Shown here: positions 30,047 to 38,840 of the stretch, one piece after another
Layout: every line of letters starts with the position of its first letter
How positions within the stretch are numbered: the first letter of the stretch is position 1
DNA from: Hondaea fermentalgiana
Lineage: Eukaryota > Sar > Bigyra > Thraustochytrida > Thraustochytriidae
Length of the DNA: 64,000 bases
Assembly (NCBI GenBank): GCA_014084085.1
Contig: NPFB01000110.1
Coordinates: 37,656 to 101,655 of the forward strand
Direction: 5' to 3'
Notes under the pieces: model-generated
Seen by the model: only the letters and a program-made list of their open reading frames with translations
What the model was told of the DNA's origin: nothing
Database searches by the model: none
Program-made: the position numbers and the translations under genes

Positions 30047-31372
30047 ATGCTGGCAGCGGCGCGAGGCAGACCTTGGATGCCCTCTTGCTCGCGCTCGCGC
30101 ACATGGTCGTTCAGAGCGCTATCAGCCACTTTTGTGGTGGCGGCACTGGTGCTCGTCGCGACGGTCTTGGAGATTGAAGTCGCTAACGTGGCCGTGCTCG
30201 CGTCTTCAGGGGAGATTGTGGTGAGTGCGCTTGGGGCGCGGCCCAACACGCTCTTCACCTCCACGCAGAGAGAACTGTTAGACCTGCACTGGCACACCTC
30301 GTCCACGCGGACGAGAGCCCTTGTCAAATATCAGCTCGAGCGACGTGAGCAAAATGCGGCTCGCGACTGGGCTTCCAAGTCCAAGGTTTCTCTTGTAGTA
30401 TGGAGCCAGGCAACACCCGTCTGGTTTGGAGACGTGCATAAAGGACATACGAATCCAAGCTGCAGAATATCGTGCGAGGTCTCCTTCGATCGCGATCAAG
30501 CCACAAGTGCCGATGCGCTTGTGATGATGCTTGATCGACCCGAATCACCTCTGCCTTCGAATCACCCTCCATGGATTGGCATTACCTGGGAGAACCTCAT
30601 GGGTCACCAACGATACAAGTCCTTCGGCTCTAAACTACGCCCTTCGACCAGTGTCGAGGCGCAATTAGACGCGAGTTTGATTCGGGGCTTGCGTCCAGAT
30701 CTCCTTGTATCCCACGAGCTCGATGCCGACATTCCCTTCCCGTACCCTCAAATTCGGACCTTTGTGGAACGATTCAAGACACAAGACCGAGTGGATGTAT
30801 CTGCTCGTGTCCGGAATCAGCGGCGTGGAATCTATGTGCTCATTTCAAACGGGGATGCGCATATTCTCCCAGACCGGCTCAAGCTACTCAAGGCCGTGCA
30901 ACGCGCAGGATTTCCTGTGGCGTCCTACGGAAAAGCCATGCTTGACCCATACCTGCGGCAAGAATTTCTCAAGCTAGACAATGCGGAAAATCGCGAGGGT
31001 GCGGGCCTCGAATTACAAGGCTCATACCTCTTTAGCAATGCGATCGAAAACTCCTTTGGTGTGGACTACGTCACTGAAAAGCTCTATTTGGCGCTCACTG
31101 CGGGTGCAGTGCCACTGTATCTGGGGGCGCCAAATATTGTAGACTTTCTCCCGGACAGAGACGCGGTGATTCACGTCAACGACTTCGAGACACCAGATGA
31201 TCTGGCTCGCTACCTTGATCAGCTCAGTGGAGATCTTGATTTGCTCATCGATCGCCATCATGCCTGGCGTTTCCGCGAGAAACTTCCACAGTTGCTGACG
31301 GACATTAGTCTTCTTGCCCCCTCGTCTCTCACTTGCGCCCTCTGCGAGGCAGCAGCAGACCTCCGCTCATGA
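30047..31372 (+). CDS. GT10 family glycosyltransferase (alpha-1,3/4-fucosyltransferase-like)
   Basis: A 441-residue type II membrane protein: short basic N-terminus, signal anchor at about 22-42 (FRALSATFVVAALVLVATVL), a stem, then the catalytic domain. Diagnostic motif at about 327-350: YLFSNAIENSFGVDYVTEKL followed by YLALTAGAVPLYLGAPNIVDFLP, and then VIHVNDFETPDDLARYL. GT10 enzymes transfer fucose from GDP-fucose to N-glycan or other acceptors in the Golgi lumen. The protein should therefore reside in the Golgi. The acceptor is unknown. The stop is followed within 5 bases by a long CT dinucleotide run. Confidence 0.88.
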   Translation: MLAAARGRPWMPSCSRSRTWSFRALSATFVVAALVLVATVLEIEVANVAVLASSGEIVVSALGARPNTLFTSTQRELLDLHWHTSSTRTRALVKYQLERREQNAARDWASKSKVSLVVWSQATPVWFGDVHKGHTNPSCRISCEVSFDRDQATSADALVMMLDRPESPLPSNHPPWIGITWENLMGHQRYKSFGSKLRPSTSVEAQLDASLIRGLRPDLLVSHELDADIPFPYPQIRTFVERFKTQDRVDVSARVRNQRRGIYVLISNGDAHILPDRLKLLKAVQRAGFPVASYGKAMLDPYLRQEFLKLDNAENREGAGLELQGSYLFSNAIENSFGVDYVTEKLYLALTAGAVPLYLGAPNIVDFLPDRDAVIHVNDFETPDDLARYLDQLSGDLDLLIDRHHAWRFREKLPQLLTDISLLAPSSLTCALCEAAADLRS

Positions 31373-31423
<51 letters not shown>

Positions 31424-31737
31424 GACAATTGTCGTGCATGTGTACCACGGGACACTTGCGTTCGTCACATCAAGCGACTCACGAGGTTGAAAGCGCGATC
31501 CAGAGGAAGAACGGTTGTTGAATCATTACAAAAAACGATTGGCGATTTCTTTATTGTAAAAAGAGATGATTCGATGGAATGTTTTCCAAGCTGCATCTCG
31601 TTGCGCGCTCATGGTATCCTGCTCAAACCGTTCTCGATCTTTGGAGTGATCAAAAGTTCAAGTGCATGTATTCACGCTTAGCTAGTTTTAATTATTAAAA
31701 ATAGAGCCCTCGTTGTGTCAAGGTGCAAGGCAGGCGC
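31373..31737. other. Intergenic region with CT microsatellite
   Basis: 3' flanks of the GT10 gene (plus) and a four-helix gene (minus). CT dinucleotide array at 31377-31420, then AT-rich DNA. No gene seen. Confidence 0.6.
31377..31420. repeat. CT dinucleotide microsatellite in 3' UTR
   Basis: About 22 tandem CT units starting 5 bases after the GT10 stop codon. Confidence 0.9.
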
Positions 31738-32235
31738 TCATGGCGCCTTGCGATAATCATCCTCGACCTCGGACGTGTTGGAAGCCCCAACGCCGTACGT
31801 TCCTGCATTGTACCGTGCATCTGGAGTTGCCAATCGGGTGAAGAACATGGCAATCATGGAAGTCATTAGCGTCGCGACGGCCAAGACAAAGCCAATTCCA
31901 AAGGGCTTGTGGGTGAGTTTATGACAAGTAGAGTTGAAAAGCGAGATTGCAACTGCAGAGAATAAAAGAACCAAGGCTTGAGCAAGAACTGTAAGCTGCC
32001 AGCCAAGCCTCTTGTTCTTATGGAAGCTGTAGACTGAAAGGACTGTGGCGAAACAACATGAAACAAACATGAGCACAATCAAGACCTTTGCAGCTCCAAG
32101 GCGACCATCGGCAACCGCGATTTGCCACAACGAAAACGAGTGCTCATCGATATCCACCCAGCTCGTCGCCATGGCCAACACCGAGAAGATAAAGAGCAGC
32201 AGATTGAGGCAAAGCGCTACCAGAGCGGCGTCCAT
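31738..32235 (-). CDS. Four-helix membrane protein (claudin/PMP22-like topology)
   Basis: A 165-residue protein with helices at about 4-24 (LVALCLNLLLFIFSVLAMATS), 50-71 (AKVLIVLMFVSCCFATVLSVY), 80-101 (QLTVLAQALVLLFSAVAISLF) and 113-134 (FGIGFVLAVATLMTSMIAMFF). As in the product at 27225, a tryptophan follows helix 1 (TSWVDIDEH) and a glycine-rich GxGF motif opens helix 4. A short polar tail ends in EDDYRKAP. The open frame begins at GTG 32256; ATG 32235 is preferred. It is divergent from the similar gene at 32607, with 371 bases between starts, so a local duplication is likely. Confidence 0.75.
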   Translation of the reverse strand: MDAALVALCLNLLLFIFSVLAMATSWVDIDEHSFSLWQIAVADGRLGAAKVLIVLMFVSCCFATVLSVYSFHKNKRLGWQLTVLAQALVLLFSAVAISLFNSTCHKLTHKPFGIGFVLAVATLMTSMIAMFFTRLATPDARYNAGTYGVGASNTSEVEDDYRKAP

Positions 32236-32606
32236 CTTTCCTTCTCTTTTGTGCACGTGCCCGGTCCCCGTGCCTCGGACAGGTTTCGCCTTTTGATGGC
32301 GTTGTTCGCTGACGTGAAGGATGGGTCAACGCCCAGCGCGAGCGACACCACGCAGGCTTTGCAGCGCGTCGTACGCCACGTCTCGCTTCTCTGGGCAGGC
32401 GGCACGCTTGCCCGTCGCCCGCCTGCCTGGGCGGCCAATGGAGGACTGCAGCTGCTGTCGATCTTCTTTCAAGTGGCGCATTGACGTTCGTTCTCTGACA
32501 TACGTAGTAGGTAGGCTAGGACGGTGATCTCTTCTCTTCACTTTGTCAACGACGTGAAGAGGGCTCACATCATAGCGCGCACAGTCTCAGTCTCAGTCTC
32601 GCAACG
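32236..32606. other. Divergent upstream region of two four-helix genes
   Basis: 371 bases between two head-to-head starts, probably a shared promoter. A CTCAGT hexamer repeats three times just before the ATG at 32607. No gene seen. Confidence 0.55.
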
Positions 32607-33191
32607 ATGGCGCGGAGCGTCGCCGCGGCGGCCGTGGCCAGCGTCGTGGCGGGTCTGGCCGTTCTCTCCGTCACGGTGGGCCCTTGGCTCGAGCGTCCAG
32701 GCAGCGACAGCCAGCCGGAGGCCAGTTGGCACGTGCTGCAAGGCAGCAGAAGCAGCGATGGAAAGACGGCGGCGCACGCGATAGCCGCGAGAGTAACCAA
32801 AGCCTTCACGCTTGTGTACCTCGTGGCAGCCCTGGTTGCCTTTGCTCTCGCTATTGTCGCGCTTGTTCTTCCACTGAGGGTCTCCAAGTTAAATGCCACT
32901 CTACACACAATCGTAGGGTGCGCTGCTGTGGTTGCAGTCTCGATAGCCAAGGCTTCCGTGGAGGACCCTGGCGTTCACATTGCCCAGGGCTGGCGGATGG
33001 CTGTTTGCACAAGTATCATTGCCTTTATCGCTGCGTGCTTCGACATCAGTTTTACAGGGTCTTCTGATCGAAATCACCTGCACCAGCAGACCAACTATCA
33101 GGGTGCCTACGGCGCAGGAGTTCCCGTCCGACTTTCAAAGCCAGACACGGGCTTCGAGGATGCCAAATTACCCCTCGCATCCGAATCATAG
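32607..33191 (+). CDS. Four-helix membrane protein (claudin/PMP22-like topology)
   Basis: A 194-residue protein with helices at about 3-24 (RSVAAAAVASVVAGLAVLSV), 68-89 (LVYLVAALVAFALAIVALVL), 97-113 (ATLHTIVGCAAVVAVSIAK) and 126-148 (GWRMAVCTSIIAFIAACFDI). First loop again opens with a tryptophan after helix 1 (VGPWLERPG). C-terminal tail polar with Tyr and Pro. It shares topology with the products at 27225 and 31738 but has little clear identity beyond that. Function unknown. Confidence 0.72.
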   Translation: MARSVAAAAVASVVAGLAVLSVTVGPWLERPGSDSQPEASWHVLQGSRSSDGKTAAHAIAARVTKAFTLVYLVAALVAFALAIVALVLPLRVSKLNATLHTIVGCAAVVAVSIAKASVEDPGVHIAQGWRMAVCTSIIAFIAACFDISFTGSSDRNHLHQQTNYQGAYGAGVPVRLSKPDTGFEDAKLPLASES

Positions 33192-33303
33192 CATACCTCA
33201 AAATTCTCACACTCGCAGAGAAGCTGCCTGTCTATCTGTCTATACGTTGGATCATACATGTTTGTTTGTTTTTCTTCTTTTATGCTCTCGACTTTGCCCC
33301 TTT

Positions 33304-33986
33304 TCAATTCATGCCTCGAAAACTGTCGATCGGATTGGATTTCATAAAATTTTGCACGTCCACGTCGGGCTGGCGCGCCAATGCATCTAAAAAATGCCAA
33401 AGTGCGCCGCCTTCACCAAAGTCCTCATCCTCGTCTTCGTTACCTGAACCAAACTCGGCATTTTCCTGAGATGGATCGAATGTCGTCACACGCACAGCAT
33501 TCTCCGCGTTAAGAGCAGTCTTGGACTCTTCGTTGTCTAGAATAAGTGTATTGGCCGACGTGTAAACGTTCTCATATTTGGGGTTTAGCCAGATTCGTTC
33601 GAGCGGTTTAACGAAATTGGGCGTGTTGCGGTCGGTACGACCTTTGCGTCCGCATGCGGTCTGATCTAGGACCATGACGCAATCGTGTAGCAAATCAAAC
33701 TTTGGCGCTGCAAATATGTGCTTGGCCACACCCTGTGCCACGGGTGCCGATGCAGATGTCCACAGAGCGAGTTCGTACCCGCGTTTATGTCGCGCCCAGT
33801 GCAAGAGCTCGCGCATGTGCGGACGATCGTACACGTGAAATCCAAGCGGGTCCCGGTAATTTTCAGCGAGACCAGCGATTTTTGCTCGACTTCTTGCCAC
33901 TAATACCCCATTTACGTCGAGGACGAGCAGGCGAGTGGGCCAGCTGCGCTCTTCGTCACCCTCTTGGTCGAGGAAATTGAGGTTCA

Positions 33987-34021
<35 letters not shown>

Positions 34022-34524
34022 TCCTTCTTTTCTGTGTTCTTGTTTCCCTGCTTCTTGTCTGCTATTTCTTTCTTCTTCTCGTCGCCGGACTTGCTGTCTT
34101 CATTTTCTGTCTTGGCATCATTCTTCGCTTGTTCATCTTGATTACTTGAAGCTGCGTCGATCGATTCCGATTCCTTTCGCGTTTCTTCCCTCTTAGCAGA
34201 TACTTGCCCATCTGATAGATCGCGACAAACGCCCTGTTCGTTTTCTGCATCTGGTTTTGCGCTTGTGGGATGGGTTGTGTTCGTGGCTTCGACGCCTTTT
34301 TTCTCCTCATGGGACGTTGAGGATATGCCTCTTCTTGCTGGGCCGGTTCTTTGCCTTTTCGGCTTGATCTCTCCTCCGTCCGCGCGTAGCGCACCTTCTG
34401 CACCAGCATCGACGAACGTTTCCTCATCCCCATCTCTTGCGCGTTTCTGCACTGCCTCCGTAGCACTTGTCAAAGCCGACGTCGTGGAAGAAGCGGAGAA
34501 GGACGACGACGAAGTGTTGCCCAT
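33304..34524 (-). CDS. FCP1/SCP-like HAD domain protein with altered catalytic motif and N-myristoylation signal
   Basis: 406 residues. The start MGNTSSSS fits the MGxxxS/T N-myristoylation consensus, so membrane attachment is possible. A long charged, disordered region follows with a run of about 11 lysines (168-179), then an FCP1-homology (NIF) domain from about 196: LLVLDVNGVLVARS, RPHMRELLHWARHKRGYELALWTSA, KPLERIW and TLILDNEESKTAL. FCP1/SCP phosphatases use DxDx(T/V); here it reads DVNGV (D203, N205), so the general acid aspartate is asparagine. Plant FCP1-like proteins with DLNG are known, so the change may be ancestral in a subfamily. It may be weakly active or a phospho-Ser/Thr binder. 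The frame opens at GTG 34545; ATG 34524 is preferred. Confidence 0.78.
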
Positions 34525-34867
34525 GGCGAGGTACAAAGTCTGCACGACAGCGCCGCACAGGTTAGGGCCACTCTCTACACTTTTTGCGCTTGAGCAGGCA
34601 CGCCTTTTCCCTTACGCCCAAATCGCTTCGACCAGCGGCGGCCTCGGACGCGCACGTGCGATCGCAGAAGCTTTTCGCTTTGTATCTGTTTGTTGATGGG
34701 CGCTCCAACCACCAACTGGACTATTATCTGCAGAACCCATTTTCGCCGCCCGGCGCCCTCGTGGGTTCCAACGGATCGTCGAGCAGATAGTAAGTACTTT
34801 ATAGGCAGGCAGGCAGGCAAGCAGGCAGGCAGGCAGTCTAGGCCAAACTTCTTGCGTGGTGCGGACG
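34525..34867. other. Divergent upstream region with GGCA repeats
   Basis: 343 bases between head-to-head starts at 34524 (minus) and 34868 (plus). Contains a GGCA microsatellite at 34804-34836, close to the plus-strand start. No gene seen. Confidence 0.6.
34804..34836. repeat. GGCA tetranucleotide microsatellite
   Basis: Eight GGCA-type units with one GCAA variant, 32 bases before the ATG at 34868. Confidence 0.85.
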
Positions 34868-36505
34868 ATGGCGCAGCGCCGCGTCGCGCTCGTGAGGCCC
34901 CGCCAGACATTCGAGCGATGGGCCTTCGACGAGAGCGCCTCGGGCAACTGCATTAATATTATCGGGTGGCTCCACGAAGGCGGCGTCAACGGAGCGCGAC
35001 TGCAGCGAAGTTTCAACGTGCCCAACACGCTCATTTTCCACCAAGGGTCAATTGCGGCCTGGTTCTTTAGCTCGAAGCAAAATGGCGCCTTACTTTGTAA
35101 GCACCGAAGCCACCTCAATGTTGACAACGTACTCCATAGCTTTCGCTCTGCCCTCAAGGCACGCTCTGGCTCGCGCTCCAGCAGAAAAATCGCGCTTCTC
35201 TTCCGTGGACCCAATGAACCACTTCGATACCTTAGCATGGGAGAGCTCCACATTTACTTGGAGCACAAATCAATCAGTGACTACCAAAGTGTCGCCTCCA
35301 TCGTGCAGTTGACTGACGATCCCGCTGAAGAATGCGACATACTCAAGGTCTCCTGGATCAATGGTCACTGTTTGGTCGAGGCAAGAACGATATCAGAACT
35401 CGCCGTACAGACCAGTGGTGCGCACATTGAAACCCGTATGCGTCCCTTGGACTCTTTTGTGAATGAATGCAATCCAATACACAGCATGAATTATAAGCTG
35501 GCGTATCGCGACGTTGACGAGACATGGGTCGGTGCTAAATTGCGTGAACGCTTGCGCATTCTTATGACGTCCTTTGTTCGCCACATTGAAGGGCTACAGC
35601 CCCGAAACATTAAGCGGCTCGTTTGCATGTTTCGACTTGGTTCTCAGAATCAACTTAGCTACCTCTTCCCCCTATCACTCGAGACAACAAGTCTCGAACC
35701 TTCGCGCGAACTCATTGAGGCGGTGGCCACAACGGACTATCAGCTAAAATGGGCTGCACATCGGCTTGCGGTTCGCAAGCCAATATCTGAGCAAATGTTC
35801 GAGTCTGTGAATGCAATGCGTCAGGGCGACGCTGATAGCGATTCTGGAGACGAAGAACAAAGGGAGTCAGACAGAGACGAAGCTAGCCGCAGTGGCACGC
35901 TCCCATGTCTTGTGCAGAAACAGAGCACCGGGTCTTCGTCCACTGCGCAAAAGACCGGTGGGTCACATCGTGCCAAGGATTCTGCCGCACTTGCCAGTGA
36001 AACTTTTGCAAAAACCGGCAAAGAGGGCACGACGAGGGAACCTCGAAGAGCTGAGCGGAAGAACAAGGCAAAGCAGCGTCACTGTCCTCGTCCTCCTAGC
36101 GACCCTCGGCCATCGCGAGGCTTTCAGAATCCTGTGCGGAAGCTGCTTCGGGCGTATGGGTCTTCTAGCTCGGCACGACGCCTCGAGTCTTGGCTCAAGC
36201 GAAAGCAAGAGCGCTCGAAGCGTCTTGAAAGATATCGTGCAAGTGGCGTTGGGCACCGCGCATTTCTTGAAAAGTTGCATAGCAAACTCAAGTCTGATCT
36301 CAAACGGCAAATGATCTGCGCCATGGCTGAAAGTGCAGCTCGCGACATTTTAAAGGAAGCTTGCTCGCATGTATTGGCTAAGCGATCATCTCAACGCCAT
36401 GTCTTGCAGGTCCCGAATCTCACGGCTGAAGAGCAAGATGCACTTGAAAATGCTCTTCTTGGCATCGACAGTGCGAGGATGAAGTGTCTGGCCTTGCAGC
36501 TGTAA
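34868..36505 (+). CDS. Protein of unknown function
   Basis: 545 residues, single exon. The N-terminal 320 residues look folded and mixed alpha/beta (FERWAFDESASGNCINIIGWLH, RKIALLFRGPNEPLRYLSMGEL, LRILMTSFVRHIEGLQPRNIKRLVCMFRLGSQ). An acidic, then Lys/Arg-rich disordered linker follows (about 320-430), and a helical basic C-terminus (SWLKRKQERSKRLERYRASG ... RDILKEACSHVLAKRSS). I recognise no family. The linker has several basic clusters that could be nuclear signals. The frame opens at GTG 34856; ATG 34868 is used. It is divergent from the FCP1-like gene. Codon use and GC content match its neighbours, so it looks like a normal gene rather than a recent arrival. Confidence 0.8.
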   Translation: MAQRRVALVRPRQTFERWAFDESASGNCINIIGWLHEGGVNGARLQRSFNVPNTLIFHQGSIAAWFFSSKQNGALLCKHRSHLNVDNVLHSFRSALKARSGSRSSRKIALLFRGPNEPLRYLSMGELHIYLEHKSISDYQSVASIVQLTDDPAEECDILKVSWINGHCLVEARTISELAVQTSGAHIETRMRPLDSFVNECNPIHSMNYKLAYRDVDETWVGAKLRERLRILMTSFVRHIEGLQPRNIKRLVCMFRLGSQNQLSYLFPLSLETTSLEPSRELIEAVATTDYQLKWAAHRLAVRKPISEQMFESVNAMRQGDADSDSGDEEQRESDRDEASRSGTLPCLVQKQSTGSSSTAQKTGGSHRAKDSAALASETFAKTGKEGTTREPRRAERKNKAKQRHCPRPPSDPRPSRGFQNPVRKLLRAYGSSSSARRLESWLKRKQERSKRLERYRASGVGHRAFLEKLHSKLKSDLKRQMICAMAESAARDILKEACSHVLAKRSSQRHVLQVPNLTAEEQDALENALLGIDSARMKCLALQL

Positions 36506-36961
36506 GAACTATTTGGCCCAGGATGTAGGGCCTAGTCCCGTTTATAGGACATGAAACAGTGCGCGAGCCTAATGGTCAGGGTTTCCTTTGATCGAAAAGA
36601 GACACGCAATTGCTCAAGGAAGGTGGCTGCTGATGACATTTGAAATATAGGACAGCAAATCATGCACAATTGTGGGCGATGCCGTTTGAAATGTTGAATT
36701 TCTACGTTGATGTGCTTGCAGCGTCTTTGACTCTTGTAAAAGTTTTCTATTTTGTTTGGAGTTGGAGGGGAGGGGGGGGGGGGTATGTATAAGAGATGAA
36801 CAGAAACCCTCGGCAAGACTCGGAACGCGCAGAATCTCTTTAGAGAACATAAGAAGACATGATGAGTATCGAGAAGAAGCAACCCGCGAAGAGATAAGTA
36901 AAAGTAAAAGATGACATGGCCATCCTCATTTTCTCACATCCTTTCTTACTTTCTCATTTGT
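36506..36961. other. Intergenic region, tail-to-tail, with poly-G tract
   Basis: AT-rich 3' flanks of the unknown gene (plus) and STN1-like gene (minus). A G-rich tract GGGGAGG followed by about 11 G lies around 36766-36783. No gene seen. Confidence 0.6.
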
Positions 36962-38320
36962 TTATTTTTCACTTTCTGCAGGAGATACAAGACGAAATCG
37001 ACGTCGCTTCGGCTCGTAAACATCACCCGTGCCTTGTAAGCGCGAGAGCGCAGACTCGACCACCTCTTGCGCTACAAAACGGAGACGCTCGTCCTCATGC
37101 AGGGTCTTGATAAGGTCATACATGGATACGCCTTCTTCGCGATCAAAGCGGTCAAGGACCAAAAGGATAGCAGGTATGACCAGAAAATCTTCTGAAACCA
37201 GCCCGTACAAGTCCTTGACGTGATAAAGCTTGCCACTCTTTAAAAGGCGTTCGAGTGCACCATTGAGAAATTTTCGTGTCTCTTCAGGGCGGAAACCCGT
37301 CCGGCGCTGCGCCTCCCGCCAAACTGAGTCTGCCTCGACAAAGTCGCGCAGCGTATAGAATGACTCATCTGCAAGTGTTTCACCGGCCCCCGCCTTGGCC
37401 TGGGAAGCGCGTTCGCGTTCCTGAACAAAGTGGATGAGAAGGTCGCCCAAGACCGTCTCTGTGCGTTCAGCAATCTCTGACACCGAGGTATCGCCCTGCG
37501 ACCCTCTCTCGGGTCCTTGCGATGATCTCGAAAAGTGTTGTTTCCATGAGGACAGAAACGAGGCGTCACACGGACGAGAGTACATGCTTTCCGTGAGGCT
37601 CTTGGCACGGGCAAAGTGTAAAAGCTCGGCGTTAGGATCAGATATGCACTCCATGGTCGTCACAATCAGCTCACGAGTCCACATGCCGTGGTCTGATGCC
37701 TTCTTGTTGATAATATTTTTGTTCTTGTTGGGAAGAGGAGATGCCTTCGTCGACGCACCGGTCGATAAGTCGCCATCCAAGTCATTAACAAATGTATCGA
37801 GACGAAGCTTTCCGAGAACGCGTACGCGCGAGCCAAGCATTGGACGTAGATGTGGCATACTTGTCTGTACGCTTATGCGCAGCGTGCTCATAGTTGTAGT
37901 ATTCTTGCGCCAGTCCACGCAGTCGATGACTCCTGTCCCATCATCAACGGCATATTTGACAACGTGTTCTCGCACATCAATCCGCACAATGATGCCAAGG
38001 ATTTCTGCGCGTGAAATGGGGTGAAGATTTGCTAAAATATGATCGCAGCGCGTGTGCGCGTCGCGTTTAAGGGCATGGATTTGCGCAATCATGAGCACCA
38101 CATGACACCAGAACAGCGGGTCGAGGCCCCAGTCATTTGCTTTGGCCAGGACTACCTTATTCATGGTTTCACGTTTTCCTCGCTTCGCTTCTACAGCACC
38201 ATCTTCGTCATTGTCAACGGAATCATTGGCCTCGAGGAGCACTTTTCTGTTCCGATGTTCTTGCTCGCTTTTAGAGGACTCACCGTCAGATCTTTGGCGT
38301 TTCAAAGAACCATCGGCCAT
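36962..38320 (-). CDS. STN1: STN1-like subunit of the CST telomere complex
   Basis: A 452-residue protein. After a charged leader, the OB-fold (about 64-240) opens with WGLDPLFWCHVVLMIAQI and has HPISRAEILGIIVRIDVRE, YAVDDGTGVIDCVDWRK and GSRVRVLGKLRL, matching the order in animal and plant STN1 (GLDPxF, PIxxxxxLGxVxxVxE, YxVDDxTGxIxCxxW). The C-terminal part (about 330-452) is helical and resembles the winged-helix region (YGLVSEDFLVIPAILLVLDRF, ESALSRLQGTGDVYE). STN1 with CTC1 and TEN1 binds single-stranded telomeric DNA and recruits DNA polymerase alpha for C-strand fill-in; CST also acts at double-strand breaks. An Asn/Lys-rich insert breaks the OB-fold. RPA2 is the main alternative, but the WGLDPLF start favours STN1. 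Confidence 0.82.
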   Translation of the reverse strand: MADGSLKRQRSDGESSKSEQEHRNRKVLLEANDSVDNDEDGAVEAKRGKRETMNKVVLAKANDWGLDPLFWCHVVLMIAQIHALKRDAHTRCDHILANLHPISRAEILGIIVRIDVREHVVKYAVDDGTGVIDCVDWRKNTTTMSTLRISVQTSMPHLRPMLGSRVRVLGKLRLDTFVNDLDGDLSTGASTKASPLPNKNKNIINKKASDHGMWTRELIVTTMECISDPNAELLHFARAKSLTESMYSRPCDASFLSSWKQHFSRSSQGPERGSQGDTSVSEIAERTETVLGDLLIHFVQERERASQAKAGAGETLADESFYTLRDFVEADSVWREAQRRTGFRPEETRKFLNGALERLLKSGKLYHVKDLYGLVSEDFLVIPAILLVLDRFDREEGVSMYDLIKTLHEDERLRFVAQEVVESALSRLQGTGDVYEPKRRRFRLVSPAESEK

Positions 38321-38840
38321 TGCTGACTAAATCCAGCTACGAACGCGCACGCGTGACTTTGTCATGCATTCGCTACGTTTGGTCCTTTTTATCGCTTGGC
38401 GTGCGCCGCCCTACGCACGCACGCCCGACGCATGCACGCACGCACGCACGCACGCACGCCCGACGCATGCACGCACGCACGCACGCACGCACGCACGTAG
38501 GCCGCGCCGCGCGCCGGCGCTCTTGCTTTTGCTTGTCCACTGGCATTGATTTCTTGCGCTCAGCGAATTCCGTTTCTTGGGTACCGTTCATGAAACCGCA
38601 TAACCGAGACAATGCGCAAGGAGAAGAATACGAGTTTTGCATGTAACCATCAAGACCGTGTTGGTGCTAATCAACGACCACATGGCCTCCGAGCTTGACC
38701 TTGCCAGCCAGACTGCGAAGAAGGGCCGACGCGTAGGCGCGCGCGCGCGGTGGTGCTAGCGCGGCGGCGGCGGTGCCGCCGACGTGCGCACGGCGAAAGA
38801 GGGTTTGCGAAGAGGAGCGAAGGTTTTGCCGCGAAAGACG
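38321..38840. other. Divergent upstream region of STN1-like and XRCC4-like genes
   Basis: 520 bases between head-to-head starts. The centre is an ACGC microsatellite (38412-38498) holding a larger internal duplication. GCG/GGC repeats (38738-38780) lie near the XRCC4-like start. A shared promoter is plausible. Confidence 0.6.
38412..38498. repeat. ACGC tetranucleotide array with internal duplication
   Basis: Two ACGC blocks, each introduced by CCGACGCATGC, so a unit of roughly 38 bases is itself duplicated. Lies between two divergent genes. Confidence 0.85.
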
